A stretch of 34,822 nt of DNA, taken from Lachnospiraceae bacterium UBA3711. GTDB lineage: Bacteria; Bacillota; Clostridia; Lachnospirales; Lachnospiraceae. The notes under the pieces were generated by a model, which saw only the letters and a program-made list of their open reading frames with translations, was not told the origin of the DNA and ran no database searches. Of this stretch, positions 7,095-14,413 are shown piece after piece; position 1 is the first letter of the stretch; each line of letters begins with the position of its first letter. Where the stretch lies: positions 22,852 to 57,673 of the forward strand of contig DFHY01000039.1 of NCBI GenBank assembly GCA_002371345.1. Reading direction: 5' to 3'. A program made the position numbers and the translations under genes.

Positions 7095-7976
7095 ATGTCT
7101 GTATTTCAGGCTGTATTTCTTGGAATCGTCCAAGGGCTTACGGAGTTTCTTCCTGTATCGAGTTCAGGACACCTTGCTATATGTCAGAATATATTCCATA
7201 TTGATACGGGAGGAAGCGTCGCGTTTGACGTTATGCTCCATGTAGGAACGCTGCTGGTGGTATTCCTGGTGTACTGGAAGGACATCTGCAAGCTTGTTGC
7301 CGAGGCAGTGCGCATGCTGGCCGACATTTTCTTCAATCTGAAAGTGCTGGTTTCACGAAACAATACTCAGGAGCCGAAAAAGTACCGCCGGATCATCCGT
7401 ACCAATTACCGCAAGTTTGTAGCCCTGGTGATAGTATCGACGATCCCGACAGGCCTCATCGGCTACTTCGGCAAGAAGCTGATAGAAGACGCGTCGGCGA
7501 CCCTTATCATACCCGGCATATGTCTTCTTATCACCGGAGTGATACTTTATCTTTCCGACAGAGTGGAGAACTGCTGGAAGATACCCCGTGACGTATCCTG
7601 GGGAGAGGGCGTGCTTATCGGCATTGCTCAGGGATTCGCGACACTTCCCGGTATCTCCCGCTCCGGTACGACAATATCCGCGTGTACTTTCTGCGGGTTC
7701 GAGAGAAAGTTCGCCGTGAAATACTCCTTTATACTGTCGATTCCGGCGATTCTCGGAGCGGCAGTACTTGAATTGAAGGATCTTGCAAATGAGAGCATGA
7801 GCCCGTCCATGGCCGGCAGCTATATAGGGGGAATGATAGCGGCGGCCGTATTCGGATATATATCCATCAGGATCGTCGGACAGATGGTTCTGAGCCGAAA
7901 GATGCGCTATTTCGCGTATTACTGCTTTGGGGCAGGCGCGTTCGCAATAGCCGGTCAGTTCATTTTCATGAGATGA
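7095..7976 (+). CDS. uppP: Undecaprenyl-diphosphatase UppP (BacA family)
   Basis: This membrane enzyme dephosphorylates undecaprenyl diphosphate so the lipid carrier can be reused for cell wall and glycan synthesis; extra copies give bacitracin tolerance. The 293-residue protein begins with a family hallmark, VQGLTEFLPVSSSGH (Gln13-xxx-Glu17, then the Ser-rich turn), and has the second hallmark LPGISRSGTT (185-193) with Arg189. About eight hydrophobic helices alternate with short loops; the loop near residues 90-115 is basic and a little longer than usual. AAGGAG (7083-7088) lies 6 bases before the ATG. It follows the CFI-box gene by 40 bases. The upstream gene end carries a 12-base palindrome (7047-7058). 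Confidence 0.95.
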   Translation: MSVFQAVFLGIVQGLTEFLPVSSSGHLAICQNIFHIDTGGSVAFDVMLHVGTLLVVFLVYWKDICKLVAEAVRMLADIFFNLKVLVSRNNTQEPKKYRRIIRTNYRKFVALVIVSTIPTGLIGYFGKKLIEDASATLIIPGICLLITGVILYLSDRVENCWKIPRDVSWGEGVLIGIAQGFATLPGISRSGTTISACTFCGFERKFAVKYSFILSIPAILGAAVLELKDLANESMSPSMAGSYIGGMIAAAVFGYISIRIVGQMVLSRKMRYFAYYCFGAGAFAIAGQFIFMR

Positions 7977-8021
7977 CACGGAACAATTAAGGGGATCAGT
8001 TAAGGGGAATACAGGTAATCT

Positions 8022-11000
8022 ATGGCTGGAAACAATAAAAAGACCTCCGGAGCCAAAAAGAGGCCTTCCGGAACAGCAAAATCTTCAGGAGCAAAGAGAA
8101 GCTCCGGCAAAAAAACAAGTACAAGCCCGGCGAGATCATCCGGCAGCAATAAGAACTCTTCTGCTTCGCGGAAGAGTTCTTATTACCGCGGTTCGGATCC
8201 TGTCATGAACACCGAGATACTGTGCTGGTGTCTTTTGGGCGTATCTGTCCTGACGTTCATCTGCGTTATCGGATTCGGAGGCGGAATAGGCAATGCTTTC
8301 GGGGATCTTCTGTTTGGTGTGATGGGAACCAACGCGTATGTATTTCCGTTTCTGGTTTTCTTCATGACACTGTATCTGATGGTTAACCGCTCGGACCGCG
8401 TCGCGAGGATCCGCGCGCTCTCAGCAGCTGTTCTGTTCTGCATATTCTGCGGAGTGCTGCAGCTAATCACTTACTCTGATATGGCCGGTACATCCGTATC
8501 GGATTACTTTGAGGTCGGGCAGCAGTACCATACAGGAGGAGGTGCCATCGGAGGTGCTCTCATCCTGTTCTTCCGGCCGACTGTCGGACTTGTCGGCACA
8601 TGGGTCGTCTTTCTCATAGCCATATTCATCTTCGGAGCATTGATTACACAGAAGGCTCTGTTTGTCGATACCGGAAGAAAGGGCACACAGGCTCTTGAAG
8701 AGAGAAGAGTCCGCAATGAGGAGCTTCGTATTGAGAGGGAAGAGAGAAGGCGCGAGGAAAGAGAGCTGCGTCTTCGTGAAGCTGCGGCCAGGCGTGAGCG
8801 CAGAGAACGTGAAGAGGCTTATGCCACGCAGATGAAGGATACTCCTGTCTTTGTCTCGGTACTTGGTGATGATGACGGAGCCCAGGCCCGGACGAAGCGC
8901 CTGAGGAAGTCAAAGCCTAAGTTCACTACGGATATGTTCGGAGAGACCAGGAAGTCCCGCAGAAGAAGGGAAGAGCTCCCTGCCCTCACTCCGGCCCAGG
9001 TCGTATTCGGAACCGCGAAGACCGACAGCAGTTCCCCGGACGGAATCATTACTGACTTCACCGCGGGGAAGGAAGCGTCAAAGGCTTCACCGTCAGACAG
9101 CGTCAGAAGCAGTACGTCTTCCATAGGTTCCGGAAAGAGCTCTACCGGCATGTTCCTGAGGCTGGTAAACCCGTCCGGGGAAGATATGCCTGAAGCACCG
9201 GCTGTCACTGACGGCACTGATACCGGGCTTCCTGATGAGGATGAACAGTTTGTCCCATCCTTTACGATTCATCGCGGCGGACGCACAAGTTCCGCCGGGC
9301 AGTCTGAAATACCTGCCGCATCTGAGAAAAAGCCGGCAAAGAAGAGTGCTCCGGCCGTTGATTTGTCAGCGTTGCCCCCGGATGACGAAGTACATGAGCT
9401 TCAGGCTTCTGAGGGTGATGAGGATGACACCCGGACCGCGGTTGTCACCAGGGAAGATATACAGAACGCCGGCGTATCCGCGTCAAGAAAGAAGGCTGAA
9501 GAGGAGGCTGAAAGCAGCCGTATGACAAAGGCCGAGACGCAGAAGGAGGTTGAGTCAGTCGCGAAGGAGATCGAGGAGCAGGAAGATGAGGAGATCCCCT
9601 ATGAGTTTCCGTCAATCGATCTGCTGGAGAAGCCGGCTCAGAGGGATTCTGACGTGGCTGACGACGAGGTCAGGGAGACGGCGCGCAAGCTGGAGCAGGT
9701 GCTTGCAACCTTCGGCGTAAAGGCGCGTATCACGGAAGTCAGCTGCGGCCCCAGCGTCACGCGGTATGAGTTCCTGCCGGAGCTTGGAACAAAAGTCAGC
9801 AAGATAACCAATCTCGCTGATGACCTGAAGCTGAATCTGGCCGCGGCTGACATCAGGATCGAGGCTCCGATCCCCGGAAAGGCCGCAGTGGGTATTGAAA
9901 TACCGAACAAGAAGACATCTATGGTGTATCTGAGCGAGCTTATCGATTCGGACGAGTTTCGCAAGAATCATTCCAGGAAGCTCACTTACGCGGTCGGAAA
10001 GGATATCTCAGGCCGTATTATTGTCTCTGATATCGCGAAGATGCCGCATCTTCTGATAGCCGGCGCGACCGGTTCGGGAAAGTCGGTCTTTATCAACACT
10101 CTGATCATGTCCATCATCTATAACGCGGATCCTTCCGAGGTCAAGATGATTATGATAGATCCGAAGGTGGTTGAGCTGTCCGTATATAACGGCATACCCC
10201 ATCTGTTCATTCCTGTGGTTACGGATCCGAAGAAGGCGGCAGGAGCCCTCAACTGGGGAGTTGCCGAGATGACCCGCCGCTATCAGGCATTTGCCGAGGT
10301 CGGAGTCAGAAACCTCGCCGGCTACAACGCGAAGGTTGATACCCTGATCAAGGGCGGAGTGCCTGACGCTCCAAAGAAGATGCCGCAGATTGTGATTATA
10401 GTCGACGAGCTCGCCGATCTTATGATGGTTTCCGGAAATGAGGTCGAGGACGCGATCTGCCGTCTCGCCCAGCTTGCCAGGGCCTGCGGAATCCATCTTG
10501 TGATCGCCACGCAGAGACCCTCCGTGGATGTTATCACAGGCCTTATCAAGGCAAACATCCCGTCAAGAATCGCGTTCGCGGTATCATCGGGAACCGACTC
10601 ACGCACGATCCTTGATATGGTCGGAGCCGAGAAGCTCCTTGGAAACGGCGATATGCTGTTCGCGCCGCAGACTTACAAAAAACCGGTCCGCGTACAGGGC
10701 GCTTTCGTGTCCGACGAAGAGATACAGAATGTCGTCGATTCCATCCGAAGGGAGGATTCTCCGCAGGGCCAGGAGGTCATGAAAAAACGCATGCAGGAAA
10801 TACAGGCCGCATCTGTCAGTTCAGCCTCGGGAGGAGGCGATACTGATGAATTATTCGCGGACGCGGGGCGTTTTATCATACAGAAAGACAAGGCGTCTAT
10901 CGGAATGCTCCAGAGGTGGTTCAAGATAGGCTTCAACAGGGCTGCCAGAATCATGGATCAGCTCTCGGACGCCGGCGTTGTCGGACCCGATGAAGGGACC

Positions 11001-11060
11001 AAGCCGAGGAAAGTCATCATGAGCGCCGAACAATTCGAAGACTATCTGGAACAGAACTGA
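8022..11060 (+). CDS. ftsK: DNA translocase FtsK/SpoIIIE
   Basis: This DNA pump clears chromosome from the closing septum, and in spore formers moves DNA into the forespore. The 1012-residue protein has a Ser/Lys-rich cytosolic tail (1-60), four to five membrane helices (about 65-215), a long Arg/Glu coiled-coil linker then an acidic, low-complexity region (to about 520), and the alpha/beta motor. Walker A is GATGSGKS (681-688), Walker B is IVDELADLM (Asp795-Glu796), and ATQRPSVDVITG follows. The C-terminal winged-helix gamma domain (about 945-1008; IGMLQRWFKIGFNRAARIMD) reads KOPS/SRS-like DNA sites. The ATG is preceded by a duplicated TTAAGGGGA; the nearer copy is 13 bases upstream. Whether it serves division or sporulation, or both, is not resolved. 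Confidence 0.95.
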   Translation: MAGNNKKTSGAKKRPSGTAKSSGAKRSSGKKTSTSPARSSGSNKNSSASRKSSYYRGSDPVMNTEILCWCLLGVSVLTFICVIGFGGGIGNAFGDLLFGVMGTNAYVFPFLVFFMTLYLMVNRSDRVARIRALSAAVLFCIFCGVLQLITYSDMAGTSVSDYFEVGQQYHTGGGAIGGALILFFRPTVGLVGTWVVFLIAIFIFGALITQKALFVDTGRKGTQALEERRVRNEELRIEREERRREERELRLREAAARRERREREEAYATQMKDTPVFVSVLGDDDGAQARTKRLRKSKPKFTTDMFGETRKSRRRREELPALTPAQVVFGTAKTDSSSPDGIITDFTAGKEASKASPSDSVRSSTSSIGSGKSSTGMFLRLVNPSGEDMPEAPAVTDGTDTGLPDEDEQFVPSFTIHRGGRTSSAGQSEIPAASEKKPAKKSAPAVDLSALPPDDEVHELQASEGDEDDTRTAVVTREDIQNAGVSASRKKAEEEAESSRMTKAETQKEVESVAKEIEEQEDEEIPYEFPSIDLLEKPAQRDSDVADDEVRETARKLEQVLATFGVKARITEVSCGPSVTRYEFLPELGTKVSKITNLADDLKLNLAAADIRIEAPIPGKAAVGIEIPNKKTSMVYLSELIDSDEFRKNHSRKLTYAVGKDISGRIIVSDIAKMPHLLIAGATGSGKSVFINTLIMSIIYNADPSEVKMIMIDPKVVELSVYNGIPHLFIPVVTDPKKAAGALNWGVAEMTRRYQAFAEVGVRNLAGYNAKVDTLIKGGVPDAPKKMPQIVIIVDELADLMMVSGNEVEDAICRLAQLARACGIHLVIATQRPSVDVITGLIKANIPSRIAFAVSSGTDSRTILDMVGAEKLLGNGDMLFAPQTYKKPVRVQGAFVSDEEIQNVVDSIRREDSPQGQEVMKKRMQEIQAASVSSASGGGDTDELFADAGRFIIQKDKASIGMLQRWFKIGFNRAARIMDQLSDAGVVGPDEGTKPRKVIMSAEQFEDYLEQN
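8148..8184. repeat. Perfect 14-bp inverted repeat inside ftsK
   Basis: The left arm AATAAGAACTCTTC (8148-8161) is exactly complementary to the right arm 8171-8184, with a 9-base loop TGCTTCGCG. It lies about 125 bases inside the coding region and encodes part of the Ser/Lys tail. The arms are AT-rich compared with the neighbourhood. There is no T-run after it. Confidence 0.8.
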
Positions 11061-11061
11061 T

Positions 11062-11547
11062 ATGAAGATAACACTGCTGACGGTCGGAAAAATAAAAGAA
11101 AAGTATTTTACTGACGCCGTCATGGAATACTCCAGGCGTCTGTCACGCTACCTGACCCTTAACATAGAGGAGGTTGCGGATGATCCCGTTCCTGAAAAGG
11201 CGGGCGAGGCCATGAAGGCCGTCATACTGAAGAAAGAGGGCGGCAGGCTTCTGAGTATTCTCGGCCGGTATCCGCACTCCTATGTAATCGCGCTCGCGAT
11301 TGACGGCAGAATGTATGATTCAGTCGAACTGGCGCGCCATATGTCGCAGCTGCAGGTCAGGGGCATCAGTCATCTTATATTCATTATCGGAGGATCGCTC
11401 GGCCTGTCGGAGGAAGTCCTGAAAAGATCAGATGAGCGGATCTCATTCTCACGCATGACATTTCCGCACCAGCTTATGCGTGTGATCGCTCTCGAGCAGA
11501 TATACCGCGCTCAGAAGATCGACCGCGGCGAGCCTTACCACAAATAG
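11062..11547 (+). CDS. rlmH: 23S rRNA pseudouridine-1915 N3-methyltransferase RlmH
   Basis: RlmH is a SPOUT methyltransferase that modifies pseudouridine 1915 in helix 69 of 23S rRNA on the assembled 70S ribosome. The 161-residue length equals the family norm. Motifs are the N-terminal LLTVGKIKEKY, the AdoMet-binding knot loop FIIGGSLGLS, and the C-terminal SRMTFPHQLMRVIALEQIYRA...GEPYHK. The ATG comes one base after the ftsK stop with only weak SD-like sequence, which points to translational coupling. Confidence 0.96.
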   Translation: MKITLLTVGKIKEKYFTDAVMEYSRRLSRYLTLNIEEVADDPVPEKAGEAMKAVILKKEGGRLLSILGRYPHSYVIALAIDGRMYDSVELARHMSQLQVRGISHLIFIIGGSLGLSEEVLKRSDERISFSRMTFPHQLMRVIALEQIYRAQKIDRGEPYHK

Positions 11548-11555
11548 TGGAGCCG

Positions 11556-11584
11556 TTGACGAAAAACCGGCTGTTTAATATAAT
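11556..11584 (+). promoter_or_regulatory. Strong sigma-A promoter ahead of phoH
   Basis: TTGACG (11556-11561), a 17-base spacer and a perfect TATAAT (11579-11584), starting 9 bases after the rlmH stop. Transcription would start near 11591, leaving a leader of about 40 bases before the phoH ATG. An inverted repeat AGCCG/CGGCT (11551-11555 with 11568-11572) brackets the -35. Confidence 0.8.
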
Positions 11585-11631
11585 ATTGTATGTCGCCTGT
11601 GCGGAGTACATAATTTGTTTTGAGGTTTCCT

Positions 11632-12681
11632 ATGGCGCTTGCCGAGAGCAGAATAGATATTCCACAGAATCTGCAGAGTCAGGTATTCGGTCAGTTCGAC
11701 AATTATCTGAAGAAGATCGAGCGTACTCTGAACGTTACGGTGATAAGCCGTGACGGCAAGCTTAAGATCGTCGGTTCGGGCTCCGGTCCCGAGGGGGCGA
11801 GGAAGGTTCTGTCGGACCTTACCAGAATAGCTTCAGGAGGCGGGCAGATCACCCAGCAGAATGTCGATTATGATCTTTCCCTGGCTCTTGAGCATATGGA
11901 CGGCGGAGTATCCGAGATCAGTTCGGATGTAATCTGCCATACCGTCAGCGGAAGGCCGGTATGTCCGAAAACATACGGGCAGAAGGAATATGTTGATTCC
12001 ATCCGCAGCCATATGATCACATTCGGAATCGGACCTGCAGGAACCGGAAAGACCTACCTTGCCATGGCGATGGCGATCACGGCGTTCAAGAATGAGGATG
12101 TATCACGCATCATTATGACGAGGCCGGCGATTGAGGCGGGGGAGAAGCTCGGCTTTCTTCCGGGTGATCTCCAGAGCAAGGTTGATCCGTACCTGAGGCC
12201 GCTGTACGACGCGCTGTACCAGATCATGGGGCCTGAGAGCTGCGCGAAAAACCTCGAGAAGGGACTTATAGAGGTTGCCCCGCTTGCCTACATGAGAGGA
12301 AGGACGCTCGACAACGCGTTCATCATTCTCGATGAAGCGCAGAATACGACTCCGGCGCAGATGAAGATGTTCCTGACACGTATAGGCTTCGGGTCCAGGG
12401 CAATTATAACAGGAGATCTGACTCAGAAGGATCTTCCGTTTGAATCCAGAAGCGGGCTTGAGGTTTCGGTCGAGGTACTGAAGAAGATCGACGACATAGC
12501 GTTCTGCCATCTTTCCAGCAAGGACGTCGTACGTCATCCGCTGGTTCAGAAGATTGTCCAGGCCTATGAGGCATATGAGAAAAAGCATGACACTGAATAT
12601 CGAAAAAGAGACAGATACCGCTCTGGATCTGGGCGAGACACAAGAAGCTCTGGCAGAGAGAGTCGTCAGGGCAGGACTTGA
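11632..12681 (+). CDS. phoH: PhoH family ATPase (PhoH-like protein)
   Basis: This P-loop ATPase of the helicase superfamily 1-like PhoH group is commonly linked with ybeY and thought to work in RNA metabolism. The 349-residue protein has an N-terminal KH-like region (about 20-75), Walker A GPAGTGKT (134-141), MTRPAIEAGE, and Walker B ILDEAQNTT (Asp234-Glu235), followed by the sensor IITGDLTQKDLP. The ATG at 11632 is chosen since GAGG (11622-11625) is 6 bases upstream; an in-frame TTG at 11620 overlaps that site. The last ~30 residues are an Arg/Ser/Gly-rich tail encoded in the same DNA as the start of ybeY. Confidence 0.94.
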   Translation: MALAESRIDIPQNLQSQVFGQFDNYLKKIERTLNVTVISRDGKLKIVGSGSGPEGARKVLSDLTRIASGGGQITQQNVDYDLSLALEHMDGGVSEISSDVICHTVSGRPVCPKTYGQKEYVDSIRSHMITFGIGPAGTGKTYLAMAMAITAFKNEDVSRIIMTRPAIEAGEKLGFLPGDLQSKVDPYLRPLYDALYQIMGPESCAKNLEKGLIEVAPLAYMRGRTLDNAFIILDEAQNTTPAQMKMFLTRIGFGSRAIITGDLTQKDLPFESRSGLEVSVEVLKKIDDIAFCHLSSKDVVRHPLVQKIVQAYEAYEKKHDTEYRKRDRYRSGSGRDTRSSGRESRQGRT

Positions 12682-13090
12682 GGAGTCCCGCTGTCCGTAT
12701 GACTGCCAGGTGAATCTTCTTGTGACCGACAGCGAGAGCATCAGGATCATGAACAGGGATTTCCGTCAGGTGGATTCCCCCACCGACGTGCTGTCATTTC
12801 CGATGCAGGAGTTTCCGGCTCCCGCAGATTTTTCCGCGTTTAAAGAAAATGACTGCAGTTCTTTTGATCCTGAGACAGGAGAGCTTATACTTGGAGATAT
12901 TGTCTTGAACGCGGAGCGGGTCATTCTTCAGGCGGAGGAATACGGACACAGCCAGAAGAGAGAGTTCGCCTTTTTGATTGCACACAGCCTTCTGCACCTG
13001 ATCGGCTATGACCATATGCGGGAGGATGAGCGGATACAGATGGAGGAACACCAGAGAAGGATCATGGAGATGACGGGTATTCCACGCTGA
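12587..13090 (+). CDS. ybeY: Endoribonuclease YbeY
   Basis: YbeY is a zinc-dependent RNase for 16S rRNA 3' end maturation and 70S quality control. The 167-residue protein ends with the metal site HSLLHLIGYDH (His133, His137, His143) and has the MNRDFRQVDSPTDVLSF core motif. Start choice: MTLNIEKETD at 12587 aligns with family starts; in-frame ATGs at 12566 and 12575 would add a few residues. The start lies inside phoH, giving a 95-base overlap in another frame. A modest insertion (about residues 75-98) lies between the DVLSFPM and GDIVLN segments. Confidence 0.94.
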   Translation: MTLNIEKETDTALDLGETQEALAERVVRAGLEESRCPYDCQVNLLVTDSESIRIMNRDFRQVDSPTDVLSFPMQEFPAPADFSAFKENDCSSFDPETGELILGDIVLNAERVILQAEEYGHSQKREFAFLIAHSLLHLIGYDHMREDERIQMEEHQRRIMEMTGIPR

Positions 13091-13127
13091 TATTCCGCAT
13101 AAGGAGTATAACTTATTAACCAGGGGT

Positions 13128-13142
13128 AGAGCCACGGGCTCT
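13128..13142. repeat. Perfect 6-bp hairpin before the DUF3048 gene
   Basis: AGAGCC-ACG-GGCTCT lies just upstream of the AAAGGAG of the next gene. No T-run follows, so it is not an intrinsic terminator. It could modulate translation or stabilise the mRNA end. Confidence 0.5.
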
Positions 13143-13157
13143 GAAAGGAGTAGATGT

Positions 13158-14315
13158 ATGAACAGAATCAGATTTGCGGCAGCTTTCGCGGCAGGGATTA
13201 TGGCGGTTTCATCGATAGGGATGACTGCCTGGGCCGAGGACGCAGGAGGAGATACCTGTACAAGTTATCTCACCGGACAGACTGTTTCGACGGCAATCGG
13301 GCGCACTAGGCCGACCGCTCTTATGATCGAGAACGACGCGGACGCGGTGCAGTGGCAGCATGGGACAAGCTACGCGGATGTCATGTATGAGGCGATGGTT
13401 GAAGGCGCGATCACCCGTATGATGGGTATCTTTGAAAACCTTGACGGCGTTTCCATGGTCATGCCGATCAGGTCCTGCCGTCCGTATTATGTGTATTTCG
13501 CGAGGGAATTCAACGCTCACTACGGACATTACGGACAGGTTGTATACGCCGTTCCGGTCCTTCAGCTTCCGACGACTGACGACATCGCGGGAATCCCTTA
13601 CGGCGAGGGCGGTCAGGACTATCAGCTCCATGACGGCAGCGCGGCTTATATCCGCGACCACGAGGGCGTTACCGGTATCTATACCAACAAGGAGCTGCTC
13701 AACGGCGTGATCGACAACTCCGGGTGGAGGACCTCGTACTCTGACGGCTATAACGGTCATTATCAGTTTGCTGCGGACGGAGAGGTCGTGACACTCGACA
13801 ACGGGCAGATCGCGAAGGTTGTCATACCGGGGTTTGTGTATAACCATGCCCGTTTTGACTACAACGAAGCGGACGGCCTGTATTACCGCTCAGAGTTCGG
13901 GTCAGCGCAGGTTGACCAGCTGAACGGACAGCAGCTCTGCTACAAGAACATAATTATCCAGGAATGCCCCTCTCAGATGGCGGACGATCATTATCTGTGG
14001 ACTGATCCTGTAAACGGATATGACGGCGGAACAGGATGGTTCATCACGAACGGACGTGCCGAGAGGATTACCTGGAAGAAGGAGAACTGGAGCGCTGACG
14101 ATCCTATCGAGACTACGATCACGACTCCCAACTGCGCGTGGGATGTCAGAGAGTGCGATTTCAACGTTACACGCTATTATGACTCCAACGGCAACGAGAT
14201 CCGTCTCAACCAGGGCAAGACTTTTGTCGAGATAGTGCGCAACCAGGATGACCCGAAGGTGGTTATCTCCGATGATCCGTCTGTCGACACAAGCATCATC
14301 GACTCTCTCGGCTGA
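13158..14315 (+). CDS. Secreted DUF3048 (YerB-like) protein
   Basis: The 385-residue protein starts with a signal peptide (MNRIRF, a hydrophobic core, then AWA before ED, likely cut near residue 27). The mature part matches DUF3048: RPTALMIENDADAVQWQHG, ADVMYEAMVEGAITRMMGIF and MPIRSCRPYYVYFAREF, with the second half containing DSNGNEIRLNQGKTFVEIV as in YerB. Bacillus YerB is a lipoprotein, but this copy has no lipobox Cys at the cleavage site and so should be released or held non-covalently. The function of the family is unknown. AAAGGAG lies about 7 bases before the ATG. It sits between ybeY and a cell-wall type flippase, which may hint at an envelope role, but this is inference only. Confidence 0.88.
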   Translation: MNRIRFAAAFAAGIMAVSSIGMTAWAEDAGGDTCTSYLTGQTVSTAIGRTRPTALMIENDADAVQWQHGTSYADVMYEAMVEGAITRMMGIFENLDGVSMVMPIRSCRPYYVYFAREFNAHYGHYGQVVYAVPVLQLPTTDDIAGIPYGEGGQDYQLHDGSAAYIRDHEGVTGIYTNKELLNGVIDNSGWRTSYSDGYNGHYQFAADGEVVTLDNGQIAKVVIPGFVYNHARFDYNEADGLYYRSEFGSAQVDQLNGQQLCYKNIIIQECPSQMADDHYLWTDPVNGYDGGTGWFITNGRAERITWKKENWSADDPIETTITTPNCAWDVRECDFNVTRYYDSNGNEIRLNQGKTFVEIVRNQDDPKVVISDDPSVDTSIIDSLG

Positions 14316-14327
14316 GTTTGAAACAGT

Positions 14328-14381
14328 TCCGGCATGGCTTCCCCGCGCGCGGATAACGCGCGCGGGAGCGGTACTGCCGGA
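14328..14381. repeat. Large two-part hairpin between DUF3048 and flippase genes
   Basis: A 10-bp perfect stem, CCCGCGCGCG (14342-14351) with its complement at 14357-14366, closes the loop GATAA. An outer 7-bp stem TCCGGCA/TGCCGGA (14328-14334 with 14375-14381) encloses it. Directly after it is the palindrome AGATATATCT (14381-14390). There is no T-run. It could act as a transcript-processing, attenuation or stability element. Confidence 0.75.
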
Positions 14382-14413
14382 GATATATCTACCAGATACT
14401 TTGAGGTATTCAA

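Noticed and set aside
11547..11753. 68-codon frame from a GTG at the end of rlmH
   Set aside because: It crosses the phoH promoter and RBS and overlaps the well-supported phoH start in another frame.
12103..12750. 215-codon antisense frame over phoH and ybeY
   Set aside because: It lies opposite two well-supported genes, lacks an RBS and has unlike composition; long antisense frames are common in this GC-biased DNA.
13128..13142. Hairpin AGAGCC-ACG-GGCTCT as a terminator after ybeY
   Set aside because: It is not followed by a T-run but by the RBS of the next gene.
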